From: Pirellulaceae bacterium
GTDB taxonomy: Bacteria; Planctomycetota; Planctomycetia; Pirellulales; Pirellulaceae
NCBI GenBank assembly: GCA_024102795.1
Contig: JAGFJK010000170.1
Span: 1 to 63,487, forward strand
Reading direction: 5' to 3'
Length of the DNA: 63,487 nt
How positions within the stretch are numbered: position 1 is the stretch's first letter; each line of letters starts with the position of its first letter. A program made the translations under genes and the position numbers. This document shows positions 30,945 through 41,263 of this stretch, one piece after another. Under the pieces are notes generated by a model. It was given only the letters and a program-made list of their open reading frames with translations. It ran no database searches and was not told where the DNA came from.

Positions 30945-31964
30945 ATGTGTAGATTTCCCGCGCCCGCGGCACGGCCTGGTTCCCGAAGCGGTTTTACGTT
31001 GGTGGAACTGCTGGTCGTGATCGCCATCATCGGCATCCTGATCGCTCTGCTGTTGCCGGCCGTGCAGGCCGCGCGTGAGGCGGCTCGCCGCACGCAATGC
31101 GTGAACAATCTCAAGCAGCAGGCGCTGGCCCTGCACAATTTTCACGATACGTACCAGCGGTTTCCGTCCGCTCATCAGATCGGCGTCACCTGGTACTCCA
31201 CCTTTCGGCGGCGACTGCCGCCGGGTGGCTTGACGCCCGGCAGCTCCTATCCGCAGGAAGGTCCGTTCTGGAGCTGGATGATGCGGATCGCGCCGTTTGC
31301 CGAGATGGAAACGCTGTACGACGCCGCCAACCTGGAGGGAACGCCCGCCGGCTGGCCGTGGTGGCAGCAGTTGCCCAATGGCCAGGGGTCGATCTGCGGC
31401 GTGCCCAGCAAGGTGTTCGCCTGCCCGTCGGACACGCGGTCCGACAAGTTTTATGGCAGCGGCACCACGCGGGCCGCGCTCACCTCGTACCTGGGCGTCT
31501 CCGGCCGCAACCAGTTTCTGGAAGCTCAAGGGCAGGACGGCATCCTGTACGTCAACTCCGGCATCAAGTTTGGAGACATCCTGGACGGCACCAGCCAGAC
31601 GCTGATGATCGGCGAACGACCGCCGTCGGTGAACCTGCAGTATGGCTGGCAGTGGGCTGGATCTGGCGACTTCCCGCACTTCGGCGCGGCCGACGTGGTG
31701 CTGGGCGTGCACGAGCGAGCGGGCGATCCGGCGGCCGTGTCCGACTACTATCGGCCGGGTTCGGTGAACGATCCGAACGATGTGCATCGGTTGCACTTCT
31801 GGAGCTTGCATCCGGGCGGAGCGAACTGGGCGATGGCCGACGGCAGCGTGCAGTTCTTCACGTATTACATCGACGGAGTGCAAAACGGGGACACCGGGTT
31901 CCAGCCCACGGTGCTCGAAAGAATGTCCACGCGAGCCGACAACGATGTGGTGGAAGTGCCCTAG
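30945..31964 (+). CDS. DUF1559 pilin-like secreted protein
   Basis: 339 residues from the ATG at 30945 ([16 protein letters not shown]). The N-terminus is a type IV pilin/pseudopilin signal: [20 protein letters not shown], cut by a prepilin peptidase before Phe. The DUF1559 region follows ([18 protein letters not shown]), with AGTAS-like variable middle parts. The C-terminus has the H-X9-DG motif ([18 protein letters not shown]). This family is hugely expanded in planctomycetes and is thought to form fibres or surface structures. A small lipoprotein gene follows after 20 bp, as is common for this family. Confidence 0.95.
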   Translation: MCRFPAPAARPGSRSGFTLVELLVVIAIIGILIALLLPAVQAAREAARRTQCVNNLKQQALALHNFHDTYQRFPSAHQIGVTWYSTFRRRLPPGGLTPGSSYPQEGPFWSWMMRIAPFAEMETLYDAANLEGTPAGWPWWQQLPNGQGSICGVPSKVFACPSDTRSDKFYGSGTTRAALTSYLGVSGRNQFLEAQGQDGILYVNSGIKFGDILDGTSQTLMIGERPPSVNLQYGWQWAGSGDFPHFGAADVVLGVHERAGDPAAVSDYYRPGSVNDPNDVHRLHFWSLHPGGANWAMADGSVQFFTYYIDGVQNGDTGFQPTVLERMSTRADNDVVEVP

Positions 31965-31984
31965 CCTGGAGGAGAACTGGTCCC

Positions 31985-32152
31985 ATGCGGAACGTTTGCC
32001 GGTTGGCCGTGCTGTCCCTGCTGCTGAGCGCTCTGGCCAGCCTGCCCGGTTGCGCTCGGGATCCCAAGATCGCGCCCGAGGACATTCCCAATATTCCACC
32101 GAGTACCCGAGGAACGGACGGCCCGGTGCCGGCCAGCCCCACGAGTCCGTGA
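31985..32152 (+). CDS. small lipoprotein next to DUF1559 gene
   Basis: 55 residues with a strong GGAGGAG box about ten bases upstream. A lipoprotein signal peptide (LAVLSLLLSALASLPGC) has the lipobox LPGC, so the mature protein of about 32 residues is lipid-anchored. The rest is proline-rich and polar. Such tiny lipoproteins often follow DUF1559 genes; a shared role at the envelope is inferred. Confidence 0.75.
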   Translation: MRNVCRLAVLSLLLSALASLPGCARDPKIAPEDIPNIPPSTRGTDGPVPASPTSP

Positions 32153-32184
32153 GGTTCGACGGCAAGACCCACGATTGCCACCGG

Positions 32185-32742
32185 CTACTTGTGACGGCTG
32201 GCCTGCCACAGCGCCGTCGCGGCAACCTGCAGGAAGCTGAAGCCTACGAACGTCCAGATCGCTCCCAGCACACCGCTGGCCAGCACTCCCAGCCCGATGC
32301 TGGCCACGGTGGCCGATTGTCCCAGCAGCGTCGTCAGGCCGTAGCCTCCCAGGATGGCCGCCAGCAAGGCGCCGGCGGCCGTGACAAAGACTACCGGCCT
32401 GCCCAGCGACTCGCGGCGATGCAGCCGCGTGGTGGGAGCGAAATCGGTCGCCTCGACCGTCCGGCGCGTACCGTGCGGTTTGGTTCCGGCCAGCGGCGCG
32501 CGACTGGCTTCGGTTGCCTGCCGTTGGCGCGCGTGCCGCAGCCGCATGCCGATCGCATTGCCCGCCACGTGGGCCGCGACGGCCAGCACCAACAGGGCCA
32601 GAGCGAAGCCGCCCGACGGCCCCAGCAGGCTGAAGGAAGCCAGCAGCACGCACAGCACGGCGATCCAAAACAGCAAGCTCCCCAGGCCGAAGCGGGGCGG
32701 AGCCAGACCAGGATGCGGATCTTCGGGTTCTACGGAACTCAT
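32185..32742 (-). CDS. multipass membrane protein
   Basis: 185 residues. Four hydrophobic helices are visible: two near residues 19-62 (GSLLFWIAVLCVLLASF and ALALLVLAVAAHVAG) and two near residues 118-175 (VFVTAAGALLAAILGGYG and LGVLASGVLGAIWTFVGF), separated by a basic polar loop. The opening RFGLGSLLFWIAVLCVLLA resembles a planctomycete N-terminal membrane module. No function is recognised. A Gfo/Idh gene lies 68 bp upstream on the same strand. Confidence 0.6.
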   Translation of the reverse strand: MSSVEPEDPHPGLAPPRFGLGSLLFWIAVLCVLLASFSLLGPSGGFALALLVLAVAAHVAGNAIGMRLRHARQRQATEASRAPLAGTKPHGTRRTVEATDFAPTTRLHRRESLGRPVVFVTAAGALLAAILGGYGLTTLLGQSATVASIGLGVLASGVLGAIWTFVGFSFLQVAATALWQASRHK

Positions 32743-32810
32743 CGACCGATCGGTCTCCCCGGATGTTCGTTATCGCGCGTGGCGGTGGCGTCACTGCGGC
32801 ATTGGCGCGT

Positions 32811-33941
32811 TCAGGCACTCCCCGTGATCTCGCTCAACTCGACCGCTCGATGTTCCCGCGCCGCCAGGTAGCAGGCATCCACCAGCGCCATCGTCCGCAG
32901 ATTGTCATCCCCCGAAAGTTCGGGGCTGGCTCCATCTTCCAGTCCGCAGAGCAATTCCGCCATGGGGCCCGCGAAGGCGTCGGGGAACCAGACTTCGTTC
33001 CAGCGCGGCTGGAACCAGTAACCGGGGCGGCGGAGCGTCGAGAAGTCCAGCGTGCTGGGTGTCCGAGCGGGGTACGAGGGCCAGCCGATCGTGCCGCGGG
33101 CCAGCCCCTCGGTCCCTTCCACTCGCCAGCGAATCCCCAGGTCGCCGGCCGCGCCCTCCCGCGCCGGCCCCGTCCAGACGTCGTCCCAGGCCGACGCCCG
33201 AGCGCCATCGGCGTACTCCAGGATATAAAGACAGATGCCGTCCTCGTGCGCGAACTGCCTGCCGGTCCGCGGGTCCGGGCGCACGCTGGCGAAGACTCGC
33301 TCCGGGTCTCCCAGCCAGAAGCGGAACGTGTCCAGATGGTGGATCGACATGATCCGCAGCGTGACCCAGCCCTGCCGCTGTTGCCAGGGCATCCAGTGCG
33401 GGATCGCTCGCATATCGATCGTCGCCAGCACCGGCTGCCCCAGGTATCCCCGCCGCAACAGGTCCCGGCACGCGCGCACCGACTGGTCGTAGCGCATGTT
33501 CTGGTTGACCGCCAGCAGGATCCCGGCCTGGCGGCACAGGTCGACGATTTCGCGGGCCTGCGAATAGTTGATGCCCAGCGGCTTCTGAGCCAGGATGGCC
33601 CGCACCGGACCTGGCTGCCCAACGATCTCGCGGACCACGTCTAACTGCACGTCGGGCGGCACGGCAATGTCGACCACCTGGATCTGGCCGTCATCCAGCA
33701 TCTGCCGGCAGGAAGCATAATGCCGCAGGTTGAACCGCCGAGCGACCTCGGCCGCCTTGCCGGGCGACCGCGAGGTGATGGCCACCGGGTTCAGTCCTGA
33801 CTGCCGGTAAGCCGGCAAGTGGCAATCGGACATGATGAAGCCCGCGCCGATGCAGCCGATCGGCACCTGGCGATCGCGCGGCAGCCGCGGCAGGTAGTCG
33901 AGCTGCAAGTCCAGGTCCAGCGGGTCGGAGCCAGTCTGCAT
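32811..33941 (-). CDS. Gfo/Idh/MocA-family oxidoreductase
   Basis: 376 residues, cytoplasmic (no export leader). The Rossmann motif is [17 protein letters not shown] near residue 29. The EKP motif is AQKPLG, keeping the Lys. [21 protein letters not shown] holds the His pair of the substrate site. The upstream sugar isomerase gene ends 1 bp before this start, so the two are almost surely translated from one message. Members oxidise inositols or sugars, and coupling to an epimerase is the classic arrangement. The exact substrate is unknown. Confidence 0.88.
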   Translation of the reverse strand: MQTGSDPLDLDLQLDYLPRLPRDRQVPIGCIGAGFIMSDCHLPAYRQSGLNPVAITSRSPGKAAEVARRFNLRHYASCRQMLDDGQIQVVDIAVPPDVQLDVVREIVGQPGPVRAILAQKPLGINYSQAREIVDLCRQAGILLAVNQNMRYDQSVRACRDLLRRGYLGQPVLATIDMRAIPHWMPWQQRQGWVTLRIMSIHHLDTFRFWLGDPERVFASVRPDPRTGRQFAHEDGICLYILEYADGARASAWDDVWTGPAREGAAGDLGIRWRVEGTEGLARGTIGWPSYPARTPSTLDFSTLRRPGYWFQPRWNEVWFPDAFAGPMAELLCGLEDGASPELSGDDNLRTMALVDACYLAAREHRAVELSEITGSA

Positions 33942-33942
33942 C

Positions 33943-34764
33943 TCAGCCTCGCAGCCCCGCCTGACGCATCAGCTTGTCCGTCTCGCGATACGCCTCCGTC
34001 ACCCACTCCACGATCTTGTCCGGTTCGGGCGAATACTCCAGCTCCACCGACACCACTCCGTCGATCTCCAGGTCACGGATCTCCCGCAGATAAGGTTCGA
34101 AATTCACCACGCCGCGCCCCGGAGGCAAGTCGCCGTGCCGCTGCCCGTCGCAATCCGAGATGTGGACGTGGATGGCCCGCCCCTTGAGCCGCCGCAGTTC
34201 CTCGGGCGCCACATCCGCCAGGGCCAGGTGAGAAATGTCGATGTTGGCTTGCACGGCCGGATGATCGCAGTCGTCCAGGAATCGAACCATCGATTCGACG
34301 CCGTTGACCAGCGACAGCTTGAACGGTTCCAATTCCAGCGCGATCTGCAGCCCCAACTCCCCGGCATAGTCGCCCAACTGCCGGCAGTTCTCCACTCCAG
34401 CCCGCCACTGCTCGGCCGGCGGAATCACTTCCTGGTTCCAGATGTATTCGCCCAGCACCAGCAGCACGTTGCGGGCCTCGTATTCGTATGCCAGGTCGAG
34501 ATACGCCTGCACGCGATCGACATGGAACCGCTGCACGCTGGGGTTGAAGTCCACCAGCCCCACGGCAACGCAGGCCAGCGAGACGATCGGCAGATGCAGC
34601 CGGTCACATTCGCGCTTGATCATCCGCCGCTGGCGAATGTCGATGTCCAGCGGATCGACGAACAGATCGACCGAGTCGAAGCCAATCTCCTTGGTCTTCT
34701 GCAGGCCGAACGTCAGCGGCCGGTTGGCCTGCACCCACGCGGAATTGATCAGCCCCAGTTTCAT
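33943..34764 (-). CDS. sugar phosphate isomerase/epimerase-like TIM barrel
   Basis: 273 residues from the ATG at 34764 ([20 protein letters not shown]). Xylose-isomerase-like TIM barrel: [20 protein letters not shown] at the start, [15 protein letters not shown] with a metal Glu, [13 protein letters not shown] with Asp and His, [10 protein letters not shown] with the second metal His, and [12 protein letters not shown] with the last Glu. It lacks an export signal, unlike the gene at 23018. It is coupled to the following Gfo/Idh gene (1-bp gap), which suggests a two-step oxidation and isomerisation of a sugar or cyclitol. Confidence 0.88.
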   Translation of the reverse strand: MKLGLINSAWVQANRPLTFGLQKTKEIGFDSVDLFVDPLDIDIRQRRMIKRECDRLHLPIVSLACVAVGLVDFNPSVQRFHVDRVQAYLDLAYEYEARNVLLVLGEYIWNQEVIPPAEQWRAGVENCRQLGDYAGELGLQIALELEPFKLSLVNGVESMVRFLDDCDHPAVQANIDISHLALADVAPEELRRLKGRAIHVHISDCDGQRHGDLPPGRGVVNFEPYLREIRDLEIDGVVSVELEYSPEPDKIVEWVTEAYRETDKLMRQAGLRG

Positions 34765-34887
34765 GCCGCACTCTCCCGAACTCGTCCTGGGCCTCCGGCC
34801 TGTCAGGTGGCACGCGGGACAGCGCTTCCGAACCGTCCACCCTGGTACCAGCAACGAACAAACCCGATCATCAATCACCCAGATCGC

Positions 34888-34893
34888 ATTATA
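34888..34893 (-). promoter_or_regulatory. candidate -10 box of the isomerase/oxidoreductase pair
   Basis: A perfect TATAAT on the minus strand, preceded by T (TTATAATG). The sequence 17 bases further upstream is GC-rich with no clear -35. A transcript would have a leader of about 118 nt before the ATG at 34764. Confidence 0.4.
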
Positions 34894-34945
34894 ACCTCAC
34901 ATTCGGCGGATCGCGCTCGGGTGTTTTGAATTCCGTTGGCGTTGG

Positions 34946-35085
34946 CCTGGGAGAAACAGCGGGCTGACGCCCGCCGCTCGCCTGGAGGAAACAGCGGGCT
35001 GACGCCCGCCGCTCGCCTGAAGGAAACAGCGGGCTGACGCCCGCCGCTCGCCTGAAGGAAACAGCGGGCTGACGCCCGCCGCTCG
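34946..35085. repeat. four exact 35-bp tandem repeats with hairpins
   Basis: Four head-to-tail units of 35 bp (34946, 34981, 35016, 35051), nearly identical; differences are limited to the first eight bases. Each unit contains the stem GCGGGC-TGAC-GCCCGC. Read on the minus strand this is AGCGGGC-GTCA-GCCCGCT followed by GTTTCC, so each could act as a weak terminator behind purK. There are no spacers between units, so this is not a CRISPR array. Confidence 0.9.
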
Positions 35086-35116
35086 CCTGGAACGTCGCGC
35101 TGGCGCCGAAGCGGGA

Positions 35117-36304
35117 TCATAATCCCGCGGGGGCCAGTCCGAATCCGGTTGCTTCCGGGTTGGTCCAGCGCCCGCGCCTCAGTCTCTGACGCGCGGCTTG
35201 TACTCGTTCGGCGGCCGATTCGGGAGTATCGGCAAGCACCGTCAAATGCCCCATCTTGCGGCCCGGGAGAGGATTCTTCTTGCCGTATAAATGCAGCTTG
35301 ACATCCGGCATGGCGAGCATTCCCAACCAATCGGGCGTACCGTTCTGCCAGATTTCTCCAAGCAAATTGACCATTGCCGCCGGACGCAACTGCGTCGGGC
35401 ACGCCAGCGGCAAGCCGCAAACGGCCCGCGCCTGTTGCTCGAACTGGCATGCCACGTGCGCGTCGACCGTGAGATGCCCGGAATTATGCGGCCGCGGTGC
35501 CAGCTCATTGACCAGCAGGCTGCCGTCGTTCGTCAGAAAGAATTCGACACACAGCACGCCGGCGATATCCAAGGCGACAAGAATCGTTCGCGCGATCTCG
35601 ATCGCATCAGCCGCGACCTGGCTCGGAAAATTGCCCGGCGCCACGGACAGATCGAGGATGTGGTTGGCGTGCCGATTGGCGATCGGGCCATAGCTGGTCA
35701 TGGCGCCGTCCTGCCCGCGAACCGCGACAATGGACAGCTCGGCCGCGAAATCCACGTACTTCTCCAGGATCGCCTGCTCGCGGTTCGACTGCGCCCAGGC
35801 CGACAGGGCCTCCGTCCGCGAAGCCACCTTCGCTTGCCCCTTTCCGTCGTAACCCCAAGCCGCCGTCTTCAAGACGCCGGGGAAAAACTCGTCGCCGGCC
35901 GCTTCCAGTTCCGCCGCCGAGTGAATCGCCAGAAAGGGTGTGACCGGGATGCCGGCCTGGGCCAGAAAGGTCTTCTCCCGCAGTCGGTGCTGCGTCGTGT
36001 GCAGGACGTGGCCTCCGGGGAAGACCGGCACGAACTTGTCCACCGTCTCGATCGTCTCGGCCGGCACGTTCTCGAATTCGAACGTCACCACGTCGACCTG
36101 GCGGGCGAACTGCCCCACGGCGTCCAGGTCGCCGTAAGATGCCTGGAACTCCACGTCCGCGACCTGGCCCGTCGGCGTGTCGTCGTCGGGAGACAAGACA
36201 TGCACCCGGTAGCCGAGCCGCCGGGCGGCAATCGCGAACATGCGGCCCAACTGGCCGCTCCCCAAGACACCAATGGTCCCACCCGGCAAGACGGTACGTT
36301 TCAT
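35117..36304 (-). CDS. purK: N5-carboxyaminoimidazole ribonucleotide synthase
   Basis: 395 residues. It joins bicarbonate to AIR using ATP in purine synthesis. ATP-grasp fold: [21 protein letters not shown] at the start, [13 protein letters not shown] near residue 75, and the ATP-binding loop [12 protein letters not shown] near 147. [15 protein letters not shown], then [22 protein letters not shown] with the metal Glu and Asn, are intact. Its ATG overlaps the purE stop by 4 bp (ATGA), giving translational coupling. The next step is made by PurE. Confidence 0.96.
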   Translation of the reverse strand: MKRTVLPGGTIGVLGSGQLGRMFAIAARRLGYRVHVLSPDDDTPTGQVADVEFQASYGDLDAVGQFARQVDVVTFEFENVPAETIETVDKFVPVFPGGHVLHTTQHRLREKTFLAQAGIPVTPFLAIHSAAELEAAGDEFFPGVLKTAAWGYDGKGQAKVASRTEALSAWAQSNREQAILEKYVDFAAELSIVAVRGQDGAMTSYGPIANRHANHILDLSVAPGNFPSQVAADAIEIARTILVALDIAGVLCVEFFLTNDGSLLVNELAPRPHNSGHLTVDAHVACQFEQQARAVCGLPLACPTQLRPAAMVNLLGEIWQNGTPDWLGMLAMPDVKLHLYGKKNPLPGRKMGHLTVLADTPESAAERVQAARQRLRRGRWTNPEATGFGLAPAGL

Positions 36305-36795
36305 AGTTCAGACTCGTCCAGCACGGCGGTCGCCTGTTCTTGAGAATACCGCCTGAGTTGGGCTCGCAGCTCAGGACTTTCGTTGGCCAGGATGCGCGCC
36401 GCCAGGAGCCCGGCATTCTTCGCGCCGGCCTCTCCGATCGCCAGCGTTCCGACCGGCACGCCGCCCGGCATCTGCACGATCGACAACAGCGAGTCGAGTC
36501 CTGAGAGCGTCCGGGAGGTGATCGGGACACCGAGCACGGGAAGCGACGTCAAGGCCGCGACCATACCCGGCAGGTGGGCGGCGCCGCCCGCCCCGGCAAT
36601 AATCACCTTCAGCCCGCGCTGCTCGGCCGTTTCGGCATATTCGACCATCCACTTCGGCGTGCGGTGAGCGGACACCACGCGCCGCTCACTGGCGATGCCG
36701 AACTGCTCGAGAATCTCCGCCGCTTTCTCCATCGTCGGCCAGTCCGACTTGCTCCCCATGATGATGCCAACAAGCGGCGAGTGGGCCATCTTCAT
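36301..36795 (-). CDS. purE: N5-carboxyaminoimidazole ribonucleotide mutase
   Basis: 164 residues. It moves the carboxyl group of N5-CAIR to C4, after PurK. The signature [20 protein letters not shown] is at the start, [16 protein letters not shown] holds the catalytic His, and [25 protein letters not shown] completes the active site. A second in-frame ATG lies two codons after the first (MKMAH), so the start may be 6 bp later. It overlaps purK by 4 bp. Confidence 0.96.
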   Translation of the reverse strand: MKMAHSPLVGIIMGSKSDWPTMEKAAEILEQFGIASERRVVSAHRTPKWMVEYAETAEQRGLKVIIAGAGGAAHLPGMVAALTSLPVLGVPITSRTLSGLDSLLSIVQMPGGVPVGTLAIGEAGAKNAGLLAARILANESPELRAQLRRYSQEQATAVLDESEL

Positions 36796-36874
36796 TCTCT
36801 CCCTGTGCCTTCAACGGTGCCCCTGGATGCCGCGGGCCGGGCACGGCCTGCGTTGCTTGATCGGGGGCCAGTGG

Positions 36875-36979
36875 TGCGTTCGAGGCACCGGTGCGCATAC
36901 TGCGTCTGTCTCCCTCATGGCCAGGCGTGTCGGCAATGATAAACTTTCGCCCGGCGGTTGTGAAGTAACGACCCGCGTC
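36875..36979 (-). pseudogene. fragment of a CysN-type translation-factor GTPase
   Basis: About 33 codons on the minus strand read [19 protein letters not shown] and then [13 protein letters not shown]. This matches the G3 region of sulfate adenylyltransferase subunit CysN (or CysNC), where the family sequence continues EQYTRNM.TGAST without a gap. Neither the P-loop upstream nor the rest of the GTPase downstream is present, and the flanking codons do not continue the match. It therefore looks like an isolated decayed remnant. It lies in the 260-bp gap between purE and dabA. Confidence 0.7.
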
Positions 36980-37055
36980 GAACATCGTCAACCACAATCA
37001 GTTTGCCGTCGCCGCGGACGACGGGCTCCAACGTTCCGGCCGGTGATTCGGCGGG

Positions 37056-39617
37056 TCACAGCCTCTCCCAACGCTGCGGCTCGGCGTAGCGGTGGTAGTC
37101 GCCGTGTTCGATCGCGATCAGTTGCAGCCAGCCATTGGCGACCAGTTGGGCGACGTTCTCGTGCCTGGCGATGACCGCTTCGATCGCTTCGCGCGGCGCG
37201 GCGATCACGGCCAACAGCCGCAACGGATGATGCTGGTATTCCCTGCCATCATGGATCGATTGCCACGGCAGCCCGGTCGTCAGGTCGCCGCCATTGCCAG
37301 AGAAGATGCCGAATCGCCCCACGACGTTGTGCACGGTCTTGTTTCGGCTGCTGAAGTGAATCGGGTCCACTGTCGAAGCGTAATACTGCATGTTGATCCA
37401 GTGGGCGACCACCAGAGGCGCCGTCATGATCTGCTCCAGGACCGAAAAGTCCGCATCCTTCCGATAGTCGTAGCTGTGCAGAAACGCTCGCCCGTCGAGC
37501 GGCAACGATCTGGTCAGCTCGCGAGGCGCGGCGATAAACGCCGCGTTGCCCGCCAGCCCCCACTCAGGCCGGACCTCGGACCAATCGCGGCTGCGCCGCA
37601 GCAGATCGCCGCCGCACCGGCCAGGCAGGGCCGACAGCCGCTCCTGGCGAGTCCGCCCGGAGGCCGACTTCGCGAGCGAGTCGAGTTGCTGCAGGTCGCG
37701 GCCGTGGGACGAGGACACTTCGTCCGTGTCGAAGAACGTCAGCTCGTCAGTCGTCGTGTTGTGCAGCGCGGCGACGAACAGCGTGTCGTCCGGGATGTCA
37801 ATACCGCGCTGGGCAAGTGCCTGCCGGATATAGGTCTGATTCAGCAGCCTGGCCGCCAGGCGGGCGTTGGCCTCGCCCGAATGGCCGCCACACGCACCGC
37901 AATCCAGCCCGGCCTTCAGCGGGTTATTCTCCGTCTGGCTGCTGTGCCCGCAGAAGACCACCAGCCGGCCGAAGTCGGCCACGATCCCGATGCCGCGCAG
38001 GATCGACTCGGCAATGTCAGCTTGCCTGGAAGTACAGATGCCTTGCTGAGTCAAGCCTCGGAGCGAGGGGCCGAGCCGCCGCTGATCGTTCCTCCGTACA
38101 CCGTCGAAACGGCCAGGCCAGGCTTGCCCCCGCCCGGCCAGGCGCGCGACCAGCTTGAAACCATAAAAAATTCCCACCGTCTCGACAAAGGCAAAAGTGC
38201 TGACCGCCGACGCTTGAAACTCCTTCCACGATTTGCGCAGGAACCGGAACGTCTCCCGGCGCTTCCGCGCGGCTCCGTCGCTGGTGGTGTCGGTGGCGTC
38301 GATCTCTTCCCGCACCGTGAATTGCGGAGAAATCAACACGGGAACTTGCGAACTGCCCTCCGCTTCTCCGAGTCTCACGAACTCGAACGGCAAACCAAAA
38401 AAGCCCGCGAAGCCGAAGGTCTCGATGTCGTTCGATGCCGCCTCGAGGTGCCGGCGAAGCCGCTCGGACCGCACATCGATGCAGAACACCAGTTGTGCCA
38501 GCCTGCTGCCCGACGCACTCGCGCGAGGCAACGTCCTCCCGTTGTGCTTCAAGGTGTCCACCAGCCGCCTGCGGAACGCGATCTCGGTGGCTTTCAACAG
38601 CGTGTAGCGCAGCAGGTCTTCGTCCGTGAGTTGCGCGGGTTGCTGGTCATTCGCGGCAGGGTGCTCCGCGAAGGAACGCCAATCGACGCGAAAGTCGAGG
38701 TGAACGGACAAGGCCGCCTGGTAGGCCAGCCGTATCGCCAGCAGGCCGGCGAAATCCGAGCAGGAGCCGCCGCGTCGCTCGGCTTCGCGCTGCAGGTACC
38801 GTGTCCACGCACTCCAGCCAGGCATCGCCAGCGCTTCGCACACCAGGAAGTCCGCCCACTGCTCGCCGGGCACCCCAAGCTGCTTCAACAGCACGACCAG
38901 CGCCGCGTGCGGCTGGTGAGGCAAGCCGGAAATCAGCTTCCGCAGGCCCCCGATCCCCAGTATCTCGCCGGCCAGATCGTACCGCGCCGCCGAACGCCAG
39001 GCCTGGTAGAGCGACAGATCCCGCCAGGGACTCGCCCACATCGCCTGTCCCTGGTCGTAGTGCGCCGCGCAGTGTTTGGACACCTCGTCGCGGATCACGC
39101 GGCACCAGTCGGAACCCGTGTAATGATCCAACGTCTCCGCGAAGATACGCAGCCGGCGACGCTGATTGTTCGCTTTCGCAAAAGGCGCGTCGGCGGTGGG
39201 CCCTGGACTCGACGGTTCGCGGAGCGCCGCCACGACTTGACTCACGACGATCCCCCCAGCCCCCGCCACTCCTTCGGCGACCATTTCCTCAACCGCCGCC
39301 TCCAAATCTTCCTCGGAAAACGTCCCCTTGGCGAACTGCTGGCGGTAGTAATCCACCGTCATCAGCAACTCCAGATCCGAGACCGCCTGGAGTGACTTGC
39401 GAGCCGAGAGGAACTTCTGATCCGCAAGGCCCTGATACGGGTTCACCGCCACATAGTCCCTCAACGGCCAGACGGGAGCGATCCGCGCCTGGACTCGCTC
39501 CAGGACACCCTGGATCGGAGACGGGTCGCTGGCGTGCTCCAGGTGCGGGCTCGCCGCGACTCGTTGCGGTTCCCGAATCTCCGTCCTGTGCTGCGGCAAG
39601 GCGTTGGCGATTGACAT
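37056..39617 (-). CDS. dabA: inorganic carbon uptake protein DabA (MpsB, DUF2309)
   Basis: 853 residues, probably cytoplasmic and peripheral to the membrane. DabA is a zinc protein distantly related to beta-carbonic anhydrases that, with DabB, converts incoming CO2 to bicarbonate driven by the cation gradient. The four active-site residues can be placed: Cys379 and Asp381 in VFCIDVRSE, His558 in FCGHSSQTENN, and Cys573 in LDCGACGGHSGEANAR. The C-D and H-C spacings equal those known from Halothiobacillus. The N-terminal PLRDYVAVNPYQGL motif is also typical. dabB is 65 bp upstream, with AAAGGA before this start. Confidence 0.93.
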   Translation of the reverse strand: MSIANALPQHRTEIREPQRVAASPHLEHASDPSPIQGVLERVQARIAPVWPLRDYVAVNPYQGLADQKFLSARKSLQAVSDLELLMTVDYYRQQFAKGTFSEEDLEAAVEEMVAEGVAGAGGIVVSQVVAALREPSSPGPTADAPFAKANNQRRRLRIFAETLDHYTGSDWCRVIRDEVSKHCAAHYDQGQAMWASPWRDLSLYQAWRSAARYDLAGEILGIGGLRKLISGLPHQPHAALVVLLKQLGVPGEQWADFLVCEALAMPGWSAWTRYLQREAERRGGSCSDFAGLLAIRLAYQAALSVHLDFRVDWRSFAEHPAANDQQPAQLTDEDLLRYTLLKATEIAFRRRLVDTLKHNGRTLPRASASGSRLAQLVFCIDVRSERLRRHLEAASNDIETFGFAGFFGLPFEFVRLGEAEGSSQVPVLISPQFTVREEIDATDTTSDGAARKRRETFRFLRKSWKEFQASAVSTFAFVETVGIFYGFKLVARLAGRGQAWPGRFDGVRRNDQRRLGPSLRGLTQQGICTSRQADIAESILRGIGIVADFGRLVVFCGHSSQTENNPLKAGLDCGACGGHSGEANARLAARLLNQTYIRQALAQRGIDIPDDTLFVAALHNTTTDELTFFDTDEVSSSHGRDLQQLDSLAKSASGRTRQERLSALPGRCGGDLLRRSRDWSEVRPEWGLAGNAAFIAAPRELTRSLPLDGRAFLHSYDYRKDADFSVLEQIMTAPLVVAHWINMQYYASTVDPIHFSSRNKTVHNVVGRFGIFSGNGGDLTTGLPWQSIHDGREYQHHPLRLLAVIAAPREAIEAVIARHENVAQLVANGWLQLIAIEHGDYHRYAEPQRWERL

Positions 39618-39682
39618 GCGCTGCCATCCTTTCAGTATGAGCTGATGGTGGTTGGTGGAAGGAACTCAAACTGGTCGCACGC

Positions 39683-41263
39683 TCACGGCCTGGCAAGAGC
39701 TGCCGAGATGCGCTGGTAGAGGGCATCCACGTAGAATCCGTTGGCGGCATGGACGCGAATCGGTTCCAGCCAGCCTGGGCGTCGCCGCCGGAGGAGGAGA
39801 GCGTGAAGGGCCAGCAGGACGCAGAAGCACAGGGTGATACCGACCAGCACGAATGGCACCGCCGGAGACTCCGGGACAACCGGTAGCGCGGACCGAATCA
39901 GGTGGTCAACCGCCAGGTAACTCGCCACGTAAACCAGGCAGATCGCCACGACGCCCGCCAGGGCCGCGAGTATTGTGGTCCTTTGGCCAAGCGCGAACAG
40001 TCGCCAGCCCCAGGTCGTCAAGGCCAGACACAGGATGAATGCCAGCACGACGCCGCCTGGCTTCTCCGACGCGTCGAGACCCAGGGCGGTGGAGATCGCG
40101 AAGTAGGCCAACACCGTCGAACTGGCCGCTACCAGCCAGCAGGCGATGTTCATGCGCGGACTGGGCGAAGGAGACTTCGCGCCGGCCGTGGCCGACGAGA
40201 CCGCCACGACGCTGCCGCTGCTCAGGAACGCGTAAGCCTTGTACATCGCGTGTGTGAGGATGTGCAGCATGGCTGCCGAAAAGGCTCCCAGGCCGCACTG
40301 CAGCATCATGAAACCCATCTGAGCGATTGTTGAATACGCCAGTGCTCGCTTGACGCTCGGCTGCGTCATCATGACCACGCCCCCAAAGACGGCGGTGAAT
40401 GCTCCGATGACGGCCAGCGTCACGAGCGCCGTCGGAGCCAAGGCCACCAGCGGGCTCATGCGGATGATCAGGTAGCCGCCTGCGTTGACGATTCCCGCGT
40501 GCATCAGCGCCGAGACGGGCGTGGGCGTCTCCATCGTGTCCGGCAACCAGGTATGGAACGGGAACTGAGCGGACTTGGTTACCGCCCCCAGGACCAGCAA
40601 CCAGCCAATCGCCACGTGGCCGTCCGTCAGTTGCGACGCGGCTGCCAGGTCCTTCACGCTCGCAAACAATTCGGACAACTCGAACGTGCCGAAGCTCTGG
40701 AAGGTCAACACCAGCGCTCCAACCAGAAACGCGTCTCCCAGCCGGCTGATAGCGAACTTGGTCCAGGCTGCACGATGGGCCGCGGCCCGATGCCCGTAGT
40801 GCAGCAGCAACTGATGCAGCCCGATGCTGGTCCCCACCCACGCCGCGAAGAACAGCAGCAGGTTTCCCGCGACGACCATCAGCGAGACGGCCCCCATGGT
40901 GAAGGCGAGCCAGCGATAGTAGCGTCCCTGCGTCGCTTCGCCGTCGAGGTACCGGATCGAGAAGCGGCTGACAACCAGGCCAATGAAGCTGACCAGCACC
41001 AGCATCAGGCCTGTTGCCCCGTCAAAGTATAACCCCAAACGGAGGCTCGAATCCGGCAAGCCCAACGACGTCGTCCATGCGGCCGGGCCGCTGGCCGTGT
41101 GACTGATTGCGAGACCTGTCGCCAACAAGCACTCGCCGCCAACCACCCACGTGACCAGTTGCCGCACGGTCCTGGCGTGCGAGTTGGCGGCAGGCGATGG
41201 CAGACAGGCAAATGCGAGTAGGCACAGGATGGGCAGGCAAACGAGTGCAAGCAAAGACTCCAT
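39683..41263 (-). CDS. dabB: NuoL/MrpA-like membrane subunit DabB (MpsA)
   Basis: 526 residues from the ATG at 41263 (MESLLALVCLPILCLLAFA), which has GGGGAG about nine bases upstream; the open frame runs to 41395 through the terminator hairpin, which cannot be coding. It has about a dozen transmembrane helices of the proton-pumping complex I family: GAVTKSAQFPFHTWLPDTMETPTPVSALMHAG shows the conserved Lys and the TPVSA loop. It couples cation flow to the DabA reaction. dabA follows 65 bp downstream, and a structured leader precedes it. Confidence 0.93.
   Translation of the reverse strand: MESLLALVCLPILCLLAFACLPSPAANSHARTVRQLVTWVVGGECLLATGLAISHTASGPAAWTTSLGLPDSSLRLGLYFDGATGLMLVLVSFIGLVVSRFSIRYLDGEATQGRYYRWLAFTMGAVSLMVVAGNLLLFFAAWVGTSIGLHQLLLHYGHRAAAHRAAWTKFAISRLGDAFLVGALVLTFQSFGTFELSELFASVKDLAAASQLTDGHVAIGWLLVLGAVTKSAQFPFHTWLPDTMETPTPVSALMHAGIVNAGGYLIIRMSPLVALAPTALVTLAVIGAFTAVFGGVVMMTQPSVKRALAYSTIAQMGFMMLQCGLGAFSAAMLHILTHAMYKAYAFLSSGSVVAVSSATAGAKSPSPSPRMNIACWLVAASSTVLAYFAISTALGLDASEKPGGVVLAFILCLALTTWGWRLFALGQRTTILAALAGVVAICLVYVASYLAVDHLIRSALPVVPESPAVPFVLVGITLCFCVLLALHALLLRRRRPGWLEPIRVHAANGFYVDALYQRISAALARP

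Noticed and set aside
34946..35085. CRISPR array
   Set aside because: The 35-bp units touch each other without spacers and no cas gene is present.
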